The position numbers and the translations under genes are program-made. Of a stretch of DNA of 64,000 bases, positions 18,070 through 25,940 are shown in pieces. The first letter of the stretch is position 1, and the number at the start of each line of letters is the position of its first letter. The notes under the pieces are model-generated. The model saw only the letters and a list, made by a program, of their open reading frames with translations, was not told the DNA's origin and searched no databases. Source of the DNA: Roseomonas haemaphysalidis (GTDB lineage: Bacteria > Pseudomonadota > Alphaproteobacteria > Acetobacterales > Acetobacteraceae); the NCBI RefSeq assembly GCF_017355405.1, contig NZ_CP061179.1, positions 310,001 to 374,000 of the forward strand. Direction: 5' to 3'.

Positions 18070-18136
18070 ATACGTCCCGTATGAAACCAGATTGCCGCAT
18101 ACGGCCCGTATGTCAACTGACATACGGGCCGTATGC
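18070..18136. promoter_or_regulatory. Three palindromic TetR-type operator sites
   Basis: Between ridA-like and tetR-like genes lie CATACGGCCCGTATG (18098-18112) and CATACGGGCCGTATG (18121-18135), each an odd palindrome with half-site CATACGG. Together they form a larger inverted repeat: GCATACGGCCCGTATGTCA (18097-18115), two bases, then its exact complement (18118-18136). A third, weaker copy ATACGTCCCGTAT is at 18070-18082. Spacing and position fit autoregulation and divergent repression by the neighbouring TetR protein. Confidence 0.8.
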
Positions 18137-18154
18137 GGAGAAACGGAGTTACCG

Positions 18155-18757
18155 GTGGCCCTTGGGCAGCGTGCGCGAACCATGCAGGAAACCCGGGACA
18201 GGCTGATCCAGGCTGCCCGCGCGGCCTTTGCGGAAAAGGGGTTCGCGGCATCGTCCATGGATGAGCTGACCGCCGCCGCCGGGCTGACGCGCGGCGCGCT
18301 GTATCACAACTTCGGCGACAAGAAGGGCCTGCTGCGCGCGGTGATCGAACAACTCGATGCAGAGATGCTGGCCAAGGCCCGAAAGGCACGAAACAGCGCG
18401 CACACCCCCTGGCTGGGCTTTCTGGCCGAAGGCGTGGCCTATATCGAGTTGGCGCTGGAGCCCGAGATCCAGAGGATCATGCTGCTGGATGGACCCGCCG
18501 TCTTGGGCGACCCCTCGCAATGGCCGGGGCAGAATGCCTGTCTGCAAACCACCACCGATAGCATCGCCGCGCTGATCGAGGCGAAGACCCTGCGCCCCGT
18601 GGATGCCGAGGCCGCGGCGCGATTGATCAACGGAGCGGCGCTGAACGCCGCCCTTTGGGTGGCCGCGTCGGCGGACCCGCGCGCCGTGCTGCCCAAGGCC
18701 GTGGAGGCCTTCCGCTGCCTGGCTTCCGGCCTGCTGGCGCCCGGCGCCGGCGGATGA
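18155..18757 (+). CDS. TetR/AcrR family transcriptional regulator
   Basis: A 200-residue repressor. The N-terminal helix-turn-helix reads ETRDRLIQAARAAFAEKGF then ASSMDELTAAAGLTRGALY and HNFGDKKGLLRAVI, the canonical TetR signature. The ligand domain is all-helical and variable (PWLGFLAEGVAYIELAL, EIQRIMLLDGPAVLG). I favour GTG 18155, with GGAG about six bases upstream, giving the usual nine or so residues before the ETR helix; ATG 18182 is the alternative. The frame upstream runs through the operator palindromes and is not coding. Its stop overlaps the next gene's start. Confidence 0.9.
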   Translation: MALGQRARTMQETRDRLIQAARAAFAEKGFAASSMDELTAAAGLTRGALYHNFGDKKGLLRAVIEQLDAEMLAKARKARNSAHTPWLGFLAEGVAYIELALEPEIQRIMLLDGPAVLGDPSQWPGQNACLQTTTDSIAALIEAKTLRPVDAEAAARLINGAALNAALWVAASADPRAVLPKAVEAFRCLASGLLAPGAGG

Positions 18758-19503
18758 ACTTTCGCCCGGTCCTGCGGTGTCTGGTCATGGCCGGCCTGTG
18801 GCCCCTGTGCCCCGCCGCCGCCGAGCCGCTGATCCCCCGCGCCGAGCTCCCCGGGCTCGGCGAGCATGACGCGCGCCAGACGGTGGACGCCTCCGCCGCC
18901 CCCTGGCGCAGCCTGGGGCGGGTGCAGACCGAGCTCGGTCAGCGCTGCACCGGCACGTTGATCGCGCCGGACCGGGTCCTGACGGCGGCGCATTGCCTGA
19001 CCGCGCGGCGGCGGGACCAGCTGGTGCAACCCGGCTCCGTGCATTTTCTGCTGGGCTATGCGGCGGGGCGTTTCCAGGCCCACCGGAGGGTGGTGTCCTT
19101 TCAGGTCGGGCCAGGCTTCTCGCCGGCGCAAAGCGGCCCCGCCGGCGCCGACTGGGCGATCCTGCGGCTGCAATTGCCGCTCGACGCGCCCACCTTGCCG
19201 CTGCGCCCGGCGGCGGCCGGCGACCAGATTGTGCTGGGCGGCTACCAGCAGGACCGGCCGGAAGTCATCATGGCCGACAACCATTGCCAACTGCTGCAGA
19301 TGGGGCGGCTGGCCGGGCTGACGGTGGTGGCGCATGGCTGTGCCGGCACCCGTGGCGCCAGCGGCGCGCCCCTGCTGCGCGACAACGGCAACGGCGACTG
19401 GTCCGTCGCCGGCATCGCCGTTGCCGCCAGCCGGCACCAGGCCGGCGGCATCGGTGTTCCGGCCCAGGCCATCCGGCCTTCGGACACAAACAGGCCCCCC
19501 TGA
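18754..19503 (+). CDS. Exported trypsin-like serine protease (S1 family)
   Basis: A 249-residue precursor with an N-terminal signal sequence (VLRCLVMAGLWPLCPAAA, cleavage probably after AAA or AEP). The S1 catalytic triad is visible: His80 in VLTAAHC, Asp133 in GADWAIL and Ser203 in GASGAP. Cys65 and Cys81 flank the histidine as in chymotrypsin folds. The Ser motif is GASGAP rather than GDSGGP, which is common in bacterial V8/trypsin-like proteases. It probably acts in the periplasm or outside the cell. ATG overlaps the TetR stop by four bases, so co-expression with the regulator is likely. The substrate is unknown. Confidence 0.88.
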   Translation: MNFRPVLRCLVMAGLWPLCPAAAEPLIPRAELPGLGEHDARQTVDASAAPWRSLGRVQTELGQRCTGTLIAPDRVLTAAHCLTARRRDQLVQPGSVHFLLGYAAGRFQAHRRVVSFQVGPGFSPAQSGPAGADWAILRLQLPLDAPTLPLRPAAAGDQIVLGGYQQDRPEVIMADNHCQLLQMGRLAGLTVVAHGCAGTRGASGAPLLRDNGNGDWSVAGIAVAASRHQAGGIGVPAQAIRPSDTNRPP

Positions 19504-19506
19504 CGT

Positions 19507-19626
19507 TCAAAGCTTGCCGCGCATCGGCGCCTTGACTTCCGGCGCGGACAAGGCGGGCGCCGGCGGATCTCCGGCACAACCGCGCGCCAGCGGCACTGCC
19601 AGGCCGAGCAACAGCAACGCCAGCAA
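19507..19626 (-). CDS. Possible tiny signal-anchored peptide
   Basis: Directly after the OmpW-type gene's stop and in the same frame, the minus strand reads A-W-R-R then WLLALLLLGLAVPLARGC and a Pro/Ala-rich tail ending in KAPMRGKL, stopping 4 bases from the protease's stop. That is a textbook signal or anchor sequence, with Cys as a possible lipid site. The only start codon at the right place is TTG (39 residues) and there is no clear ribosome-binding site, so it may need coupling to the upstream stop or be non-functional. Confidence 0.3.
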   Translation of the reverse strand: MLALLLLGLAVPLARGCAGDPPAPALSAPEVKAPMRGKL

Positions 19627-19641
19627 CCAGCGGCGCCAGGC

Positions 19642-20376
19642 TCAGAAGCGAAAGGACAGACCGACGGTGGTGACCACTGGGTTAGGCTGCACCTCCACCC
19701 GCACGGGTGCCAGCCCGTGCGAGGTCGGCGCCATGCCCTTGCCGTCGAACGACAGCCAGATCTTGCGGGCGTCCAGGTAAAGCGACAGGCGTTCCGTCAG
19801 CCGCAGATCGACGCCGGCCTGCAACACCGGGCCGAAGCTGTCGGCGATGCGCAGATCCGGCAGGCTGCCACCGCGGGTGCGGAACACGAAGGTGTAGTCG
19901 AGGCCGCCGCCGACATACGGGTCGATCCAGCCCTGGCCGAAGGGGTGGAACTGCAACCCGGCGATCACCGAGCCATAGGTCACCTTGCGCAGGACACCCA
20001 GGCGCTCCAGCGCACCTTCCCCCTGCAGCGACACGGTGGGCGGAATGCCGGCCAGCAGCGACATGCTCCACAGCGGCGAAAAGCGCCAACCGGCCTCGGC
20101 GGTGGCCACCGCATGGCTGTCGAATGCCACCCTGGCATTGTCGATGGCAGTGCCGCGCGTGCTGGCGCTGCCGCTCGTCCTGTAATCGACCACGCCGGCG
20201 CCGAGACGCACGAAGTAGGGAAACACCTCGGCCGGCGCGAAGCCAGGTTGAGCCGGCCGTGGGTCAGGCTGGGGCGTTTGCGACGCGGCGGACCCGGCGG
20301 CGAGCCACCAGGCCACCCCGCCCGCCAAGCAACAGCGGTACGACCGTCCGGTCAGGCGACGGAACTGAGCTGGCAT
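19642..20376 (-). CDS. OmpW-family outer-membrane beta-barrel protein
   Basis: A 244-residue precursor: signal peptide (CCLAGGVAWWLAAGSAASQ), a Pro-rich spacer, then alternating amphipathic strands. OmpW-like stretches are YFVRLGAGVVDY, EAGWRFSPLWSMSLLAG, VTYGSVIAGLQFHPFGQG, WIDPYVGGGLDYTFVF and FGPVLQAGVDLRL, ending in a terminal phenylalanine (VGLSFRF) as the BAM signal requires. It would form a small channel in the outer membrane, for hydrophobic or small polar compounds in characterised relatives. It stands between convergent and unrelated genes. The gap upstream contains a poly-A stretch and no clear promoter. Confidence 0.82.
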   Translation of the reverse strand: MPAQFRRLTGRSYRCCLAGGVAWWLAAGSAASQTPQPDPRPAQPGFAPAEVFPYFVRLGAGVVDYRTSGSASTRGTAIDNARVAFDSHAVATAEAGWRFSPLWSMSLLAGIPPTVSLQGEGALERLGVLRKVTYGSVIAGLQFHPFGQGWIDPYVGGGLDYTFVFRTRGGSLPDLRIADSFGPVLQAGVDLRLTERLSLYLDARKIWLSFDGKGMAPTSHGLAPVRVEVQPNPVVTTVGLSFRF

Positions 20377-20506
20377 GGCGGCACCGATCGACGGATGAAA
20401 AAAAGCTGGCCGCCAGGGCGCGTGGCGGGTGACCGGGCAATATGGCGCCCAGCCCCGTCAGGCAATCCGTAAATTTCTTCTGGTGTAAAATACTTCCCTA
20501 TTTATT

Positions 20507-22747
20507 TCATACACCGATCGCAGCCTTCACCCGCTCCCGCGTCAGCGGCACGTCGCGCAGCCGCAACCCCGTGGCGTCCAGGATGGCATTGCCGATGGAC
20601 GCGCCGGTCGGGCCCTGCCCCGTCTCGCCCGCGCCCAGAAAGGGCATGCCCGGCCGCTCGACGATATGCACCTCGATGCTGTCCGGCACCTCCTGGAACC
20701 GCAGGATGGGATAGGTGGACCAGTCCACGCTGGTGATGGCGGCATCGTCCCAGGTGGTGCTTTCATACAATGTCCAGCTGGCGGATTGCAGGATCGCGCC
20801 TTCCACCTGGTTGCGCAGCCCGTCCGGGTTGACGACCTGCCCGCTGTCCACCGCCGCCACGGCGCGCAACAGCCGCACGCGCCCGGTTTCATGCGACACC
20901 TCCACCTCCGTCGCCACGGCGCAATAGGCGGCAAGGTTCTTGTAGCGCGCGAAGCCGAAGCCGTAGCCCCGGCCTCGCGGCGCCCGCTGCCCCGGCTTCC
21001 AGCCGAAGCGGGCGGCGGCGGTCTCGATCACCTCGCGCGCCCGCGCATCCTCCATGTGTTGCAACCGGAAGGCCACGGGGTCGGTGCCGGCGGCGCGTGC
21101 CAGATCGTCCATGAAAGTCTCGATGGTGAAGACGTTCATGTAGGCGCCGAGCGAGCGCATGGCCGACGTATGCAGCGGCATGTCCCGCAGGAAGTGGTGC
21201 ACCACCCGCCCGCCCGGCAGGTGGTACAATGGAATGCCGTTGCGGTCCCCGGCGCCTTCCGGCTGCGGCGCGGGCTTGGGCTCGGGCATCGGGAACGGCT
21301 CGGCCACCAGGCGCGCGGCCAGCAGCGCGCCGGCCGACCCGGGGCGCATGTTGTGCGAGGAACTCCACACGCCGTAGTCCCAGTCGACAATGCGGCCGCC
21401 GGCATCCAGCGCCGCTTCCACCTCCGTCACCATGCCGGGGCCCTGGGGTTCCCAGCCGTTTTCCTGTTCGCGCATCCATTGCAGCCGCACCGGCCGCCCC
21501 GGCACGGCGCGGGCGATCAGGGCCGCATCCGCCGCCGCGTCGTCCGCGCCGTTGTGGCCGTAGCAGCCGGATCCCTCGGCATGGATCACCCGCACCTTGT
21601 CGGGCGGCAGGCGCAGCATCTCAGCGATGGCGGCGCGGTCGGGATAGACGCCCTGGGTGTGGCTCCACACCGTCACCGCGCCGTCCACCCAATGCGCCAG
21701 CGCACAGGATGGGCCGATCGAGCCATGCGCCTGGTAGGCGCGGGTGTAGCGGGCGCGCAGGCGCTTGGCGGCCTGCACCGGCCGGCGATTGTCCAGAATG
21801 GCGATATCCTCCGAGGGCAGTGCCTGCAGCACCCGGAAGATCTCATCCTGCTTCGCCAGGGGCGGGCCAGGCTGCCACTGCGCGGCGGCGGACAGCGCGC
21901 GCATCGCCTTGATGGCCTGCCATTCCTTGGCGGCGACCACGGCCAGAAAATTGCCGTCGCGCACCACGGCCACCACGCCCGGCATGCGTTCCACCGCGCC
22001 GCTGTCCAGCGCCCGCAGCGTGGCGCCGGGGCCGGCGGGGCGCACCACGCGGGCGTGCAGCATGCCGTCCGGCCGCATGTCCTGCACATAGGCCGCGCCG
22101 CCCGTCACCTTGCCGGGGATGTCCAGCCGCTGCACCGGCGTGTTCATCACCGTGAAGCGGCCCGGGTCCTTCAGTTGCGCCCCGGGCACGGCGCGGCCGC
22201 TCAGCGCCTCGGCCTGCACCAGCCCGCCGTAGTCCAGCCGCTGGCCCGCGGGGCCCAGCACCGCGCCGTCCTCGGCACGGCAGGTGGCCGGGTCGGCGTT
22301 CCACCGCGCAGCGGCTTCCGCGACCAGGATGGCGCGCACCTGCGCCGCCGCGTTGCGGATGGCGGTGCCGCTGTCCTGCATGGAGTGGCTGCCCGCGGTG
22401 TAGCCCTCGTTCGGCGTGCGGCCGGTGTCGGCGGTCACCATGGTGATCCGTGCGGGGGGGACTTCCAGCTCCTCCGCCGCCACCTGCATCAAGGCGGTGC
22501 GGATGCCCTGGCCCAGCTCGGCCTTGCCGGTGAACACGGTCACCGCGCCGTCAGCCCCGATGCGGATCCAGCTGTCCAGCTCCGGGCTGGATTGCAGGCT
22601 GCCCGGCAGGCCGGGCGTGCCGTCCGGCACCTGCGACGCCGCCGGATGCGCCAGCGAGAAGCCCAGCACCAGCGCCCCGGCGCCCGCCAGCACGCCGCGG
22701 CGGGACAGCACCGGGCCGGCGGGGGGCGGCTGCCTTTGCGCGCTCAT
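20507..22747 (-). CDS. Molybdopterin-binding subunit of a xanthine-dehydrogenase-family hydroxylase
   Basis: A 746-residue large subunit of the IorB/NicB-like group, hydroxylating an N-heterocycle or oxidising an aldehyde with water as the oxygen source. A twin-arginine leader (RRGVLAGAGALVLGFSLA) predicts folding with cofactor before export to the periplasm. Seen are GKAELGQGIRTALMQ, the segment GSGCYGHNGADDAA where other members have a GGGFGRR-like loop, and the active-site glutamate in LGAGETGQGPTGA near the C-terminus. The start overlaps the iron-sulfur subunit's stop by four bases. With the cytochrome c gene just upstream it forms a three-part membrane-linked dehydrogenase. The substrate is not readable. 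Confidence 0.9.
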   Translation of the reverse strand: MSAQRQPPPAGPVLSRRGVLAGAGALVLGFSLAHPAASQVPDGTPGLPGSLQSSPELDSWIRIGADGAVTVFTGKAELGQGIRTALMQVAAEELEVPPARITMVTADTGRTPNEGYTAGSHSMQDSGTAIRNAAAQVRAILVAEAAARWNADPATCRAEDGAVLGPAGQRLDYGGLVQAEALSGRAVPGAQLKDPGRFTVMNTPVQRLDIPGKVTGGAAYVQDMRPDGMLHARVVRPAGPGATLRALDSGAVERMPGVVAVVRDGNFLAVVAAKEWQAIKAMRALSAAAQWQPGPPLAKQDEIFRVLQALPSEDIAILDNRRPVQAAKRLRARYTRAYQAHGSIGPSCALAHWVDGAVTVWSHTQGVYPDRAAIAEMLRLPPDKVRVIHAEGSGCYGHNGADDAAADAALIARAVPGRPVRLQWMREQENGWEPQGPGMVTEVEAALDAGGRIVDWDYGVWSSSHNMRPGSAGALLAARLVAEPFPMPEPKPAPQPEGAGDRNGIPLYHLPGGRVVHHFLRDMPLHTSAMRSLGAYMNVFTIETFMDDLARAAGTDPVAFRLQHMEDARAREVIETAAARFGWKPGQRAPRGRGYGFGFARYKNLAAYCAVATEVEVSHETGRVRLLRAVAAVDSGQVVNPDGLRNQVEGAILQSASWTLYESTTWDDAAITSVDWSTYPILRFQEVPDSIEVHIVERPGMPFLGAGETGQGPTGASIGNAILDATGLRLRDVPLTRERVKAAIGV

Positions 22748-23253
22748 CGCACCACGCTCCCGCTATCGCCCGCGGCCGGCGCCGCCGCCTCTGCCGTTTG
22801 CATCAGCCCGGCGGCGCGGCGCACGGCGCGCAGAATGCGCGCGTGGGTGCCGCAGCGGCACAGGTTGGACTGCAACTGGGCACGGATCTCGTCGTCCGTC
22901 GCGCGCGGGTTGCGCGCCAGCAGCGCCTGCGCCCGCATCATCATGCCGGGGATGCAGAAGCCGCACTGCGCCGCCTGCTCCTCGATAAAGGCGCGCTGCA
23001 TGGGCCCCGGTGCCTCGGCCGTGCCGAGCCCTTCCAGCGTGGTCACCTCGCGCCCCTGCATCAGCAGGACGGGCGTGACGCAGGAAAACACCGCCTGGCC
23101 ATCCACCATCACGGTGCAGGCACCGCATTGCCCCAGGCCGCAGCCATACTTGGCGGCGTGCAGCCCCAGCTCGTCGCGCAACACGTAGAGCAGGGGGGTA
23201 TCCGGCTCCACCTCCACCGTGTGCCGCTGCCCGTTGACGACCATGGTCACCAT
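22744..23253 (-). CDS. 2Fe-2S subunit of the molybdenum hydroxylase
   Basis: A 169-residue electron-transfer subunit. The N-terminal plant-type ferredoxin cluster is Cys38, Cys43, Cys46 and Cys58 (CGLGQCGACTVMV, then C in AVFSC). The second, helical cluster domain has CGFCIPGMM and CRCGTH, the standard signature of the CoxS/IorA family. It has no leader of its own and is presumably carried out with the large subunit by the Tat route. It is translationally coupled to that subunit (ATGA-type overlap) and lies 58 bases after the cytochrome gene. Confidence 0.93.
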   Translation of the reverse strand: MVTMVVNGQRHTVEVEPDTPLLYVLRDELGLHAAKYGCGLGQCGACTVMVDGQAVFSCVTPVLLMQGREVTTLEGLGTAEAPGPMQRAFIEEQAAQCGFCIPGMMMRAQALLARNPRATDDEIRAQLQSNLCRCGTHARILRAVRRAAGLMQTAEAAAPAAGDSGSVVR

Positions 23254-23311
23254 GAGGAGCTTCCTCCGTAGGAAATGGGGGCCGCGCGGCCCGGGACACG
23301 TGGCGGGGTTG

Positions 23312-24736
23312 TCATGGCCGCGCCGGGTCGGCCGGCGCGTCGCGCGTGGTCACGGTGGGGCGGGCCGAAGGGCCGTGGTCGCGGCTCCGCGCCGCCCCCA
23401 CCGCTGCCGCCACGTTGTCCCAGGCCGGGCGGCCGCCGCCGAAGTCGGCGCGCAGGTATTGCGCCAGCATCGCGAGCTGGCGGTCATCCAGCGTGCCACG
23501 GAAGCCCGGCATGATCGGCGCCCGCTCGCCGGCCGAGGCCGGCAGCCCGTCCAGCACCACGTTCAGGAGGTTGCCCGGTGTCGGGCCGGTGATGCCCGTG
23601 CTCAGCGCCAGGTGCAGCCCGCCAAAGGGGAGCGGCCGCCCGGCCTCATGGCAGCCGGCGCAGGCGGCGGCGTAGATGGCGCGCCCCTCAGCCGCCGCGC
23701 CCTGGCCAGGCGGCACCGCCTGGCTGTCCCCGGCCGTGGGGCGCGAGCCCGGGCCGGCGGGCCGCGCCCGGTCCAGCGCTTTCGCCGCTTGGTCCTGCCT
23801 TTCGGCAGAGGGCGCGCCCATGCGCCCCACGACGTAGTGCGCGATGGCCCGCACATCCGCTTCCGGCACCGAAGCGAGGTTGCCCACCACGGGTGCCATG
23901 GAGCCACGCGCGATGCCGTGCTGCGCGTGCCAGCCCTGTTGCAGGTAGGTGGTCATGGACTGCTCGGTCCAGGGCACGGCGGCGGGCGAATCCACGTTCA
24001 GCGCATAGGCCTGCCAGCCCTCGGCCTCGCCGCCGGCGAAGTGGGCGTCGCCGCGCTCGGCGCCCAGGGCGTTGCGCGGCGTGTGGCAGGCGCCGCAATG
24101 GCCCAGCCCTTCCGCCAGGTATTCGCCGCGCGCCTGCAGCGCCGCCGCGTCGCCGCCCGCATCCGGCGCCACGGCGGCGGCCGGCACCGGCTTGCCGCCT
24201 TCCCGGAAGAACAGCAGCTTCCAGCCCGCCAGCACCCAGCGCTGGTTGAGGGGGAACGGCAGCTCATTGGGCGGCGGGGTGGCCGTCACCGGCTCGCGCG
24301 TCATCAGAAAGGCGTAGAGCGCGCGGTTGTCCTGGTCCGTGGTGCGGGTGAAGTGGTCGTAGGGAAAGGCGGGGTACAGGTGGCGCCCTTCCCGGTCGAG
24401 CCCCTGGCGCATGGACCGGGCAAAGGCGGCCTCGCTCCAGCGGCCAATGCCGGTGTCGGGGTCCGGCGTGATGTTGCTGGAATACACGGTGCCGAAGGGC
24501 GTCGGCATGGCCAGCCCGCCGGCGAAGATCTTGCCGCCCGGCGCCGAATGGCAGACGTTGCAATTGCCGATGGCGGCCAGCGTCGCGCCTTCGCGCACCA
24601 GCGCCGCGTCAAAGCTGGAAGCCGCGGGCGGCGGGACGGGCGCGATGGCCGGGTGCCAGGCATAGGCGGCAAAGCCACCGACCCCCACAAGCACCACCGC
24701 CGCAACCCCCACGGCCAGGTATCCACGTCGGCGCAT
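23312..24736 (-). CDS. Triheme c-type cytochrome, electron acceptor subunit
   Basis: A 474-residue periplasmic, membrane-anchored cytochrome. A hydrophobic N-terminus (residues about 7-27) acts as signal or anchor. Three haem sites are seen: CNVCH (residues 59-63), CGACH (middle) and CAGCH (last third), in the arrangement of alcohol/gluconate dehydrogenase cytochrome subunits (GGLAMPTPFGTVYSSNITPD, YPAFPYDHFTRTTDQD, PFPLNQRW). It is the first gene of a three-gene minus-strand unit with the iron-sulfur and molybdenum subunits, so it probably passes their electrons to the respiratory chain. Confidence 0.92.
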   Translation of the reverse strand: MRRRGYLAVGVAAVVLVGVGGFAAYAWHPAIAPVPPPAASSFDAALVREGATLAAIGNCNVCHSAPGGKIFAGGLAMPTPFGTVYSSNITPDPDTGIGRWSEAAFARSMRQGLDREGRHLYPAFPYDHFTRTTDQDNRALYAFLMTREPVTATPPPNELPFPLNQRWVLAGWKLLFFREGGKPVPAAAVAPDAGGDAAALQARGEYLAEGLGHCGACHTPRNALGAERGDAHFAGGEAEGWQAYALNVDSPAAVPWTEQSMTTYLQQGWHAQHGIARGSMAPVVGNLASVPEADVRAIAHYVVGRMGAPSAERQDQAAKALDRARPAGPGSRPTAGDSQAVPPGQGAAAEGRAIYAAACAGCHEAGRPLPFGGLHLALSTGITGPTPGNLLNVVLDGLPASAGERAPIMPGFRGTLDDRQLAMLAQYLRADFGGGRPAWDNVAAAVGAARSRDHGPSARPTVTTRDAPADPARP

Positions 24737-24790
24737 CAGGGCTGGCCTTGTTCTGTGGATGGCAACCGGGCACGCGGCGCCCGGGCCGGC

Positions 24791-24864
24791 GGCCTCCCAC
24801 AGGGGAGGTCAAGCCATTAACGGCGGGACCGGCCAGAGGTTACCGCGCGTTCCACGCGGCAACC
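24791..24864 (-). terminator. Two tandem hairpins, probable end of the pim-like/Bug operon
   Basis: The 148-base gap between the last Bug gene's stop and the cytochrome start holds two strong stems. One is 24838-24864: GGTTACCGCG, seven bases, CGCGGCAACC, a 10-bp stem with one G-U pair. The other is 24791-24810: an 8-bp stem around CCTCCC/GGGAGG with a 4-base loop. Neither is followed by a T-run, which is common in high-GC genomes. They could end the upstream operon. Confidence 0.45.
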
Positions 24865-24884
24865 AGGGGAAGGCGCGGCGCCGG

Positions 24885-25850
24885 TCAGTCCGGCTTGATG
24901 TTGCCGTCGCGGATCACCTTGCCCCACAGCGCCGTGTCGGCCAGCAGCGTGTCGCGCAACACCGCCGCGTCGCCGGTCTGCACGGTCACGCCGCGCTCCG
25001 CCAGCCGGCGGCGCAGCCCCGCGTCATCCGTGGCGACGGTCAGCGCCCGGCCGAGCCGCCCTACCACCGCGTCCGGCGTGCCTGCGGGGGCGAACAGCCC
25101 CTGCCAGAACAGCGCTTCGAAGCCCGGCAAGGTGTCGGCCACGGGCGGGATCTCCGGCAGCACGGCCGAGCGCTCACGCGACGAGATGGCCAAGCCACGC
25201 GTCCGCCCCTCGCTGATCGGCGGCTGGGCTTCCAGCACCGCCGAGAACATCGCGTGCAACCGCCCCGCCTGCAGGTCGATCAGCGCCTGCGCGCCGCCGC
25301 GATACGGCACGTGCACTACCTGGAGGCCGGCCTGGCGCGACAGCATCTCCATGCAGAGGTGGTTCACCGCCCCGGTGCCGGAACTGCCGAAGTTCACCTG
25401 CCCCGGCCGCGCCTTGGCATAGGCGATGAAATCCGCGAGGTCGCGCACCGGCAGCGAGGGATGCACCTGCAGCACAAAGGCGCTGCGATAGGCGAGGCCG
25501 ACCGGGACCAGCGCTTCCAGGGGCTTTTGCGGCGGCAGCTCCGGCTGCAGCGCCGGGTTGATGGCGAGCGACGATGCGCCCATCAGCAGGGTGTAGCCAT
25601 CGGGCCGCGCCGCCGTCACCGCCTGGGACGCGATGGAGGTGGCGCCGCCCGTGCGGTTTTCCACCACCACCGGTTGCCCGAGGTCCTGGCTCATCCGTTC
25701 CACGATCACGCGGGTGCTGAGGTCGGTCAGCCCGCCCGCGCCGAACGGCGTGACGACCGTGACGGCGCGCACGGGGAAGTCCTGCGCCCGGGCGGCCGGA
25801 TGCGCGAGCATCGCGAGGCCGGTACCGAGCAGGATGCGGCGTGTGGTCAT
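24885..25850 (-). CDS. Bug-family (TctC) periplasmic binding protein
   Basis: A 321-residue extracytoplasmic solute receptor of the tripartite tricarboxylate transporter type. The signal peptide (RRILLGTGLAMLAHPAARAQ) is followed by FPVRAVTVVTPFGAGGLTD, VVENRTGGATSIASQAV, ARPDGYTLLMG, VNFGSSGTGAVNHLCMEML and VVHVPYRGGAQALIDL, all Bug hallmarks. The ATG at 25850 is used because it starts the signal peptide; the frame extends 15 codons upstream without need. It is the last gene of the operon, 90 bases after another Bug gene. No TctA/TctB membrane components are in the window, so it must share them from elsewhere. Ligand unknown; an organic acid is likely. Confidence 0.9.
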   Translation of the reverse strand: MTTRRILLGTGLAMLAHPAARAQDFPVRAVTVVTPFGAGGLTDLSTRVIVERMSQDLGQPVVVENRTGGATSIASQAVTAARPDGYTLLMGASSLAINPALQPELPPQKPLEALVPVGLAYRSAFVLQVHPSLPVRDLADFIAYAKARPGQVNFGSSGTGAVNHLCMEMLSRQAGLQVVHVPYRGGAQALIDLQAGRLHAMFSAVLEAQPPISEGRTRGLAISSRERSAVLPEIPPVADTLPGFEALFWQGLFAPAGTPDAVVGRLGRALTVATDDAGLRRRLAERGVTVQTGDAAVLRDTLLADTALWGKVIRDGNIKPD

Positions 25851-25940
25851 GTGGTGTCCCTCCCGCGGCCCGCGCTTCGGGCGGGTCCGCGGCACGGATT
25901 TAATGGCGCATCGACAGGGCGCGCAAATCGCCCCCCCCGG

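Noticed and set aside
18002..18154. N-terminal extension of the TetR protein
   Set aside because: The extension would be encoded by the operator palindromes and promoter; the conserved HTH begins after GTG 18155.
20666..24820. 840- and 533-residue plus-strand frames across the molybdenum hydroxylase and cytochrome region
   Set aside because: They are antisense to proteins with clear Tat, 2Fe-2S and CxxCH signatures and have no domain content.
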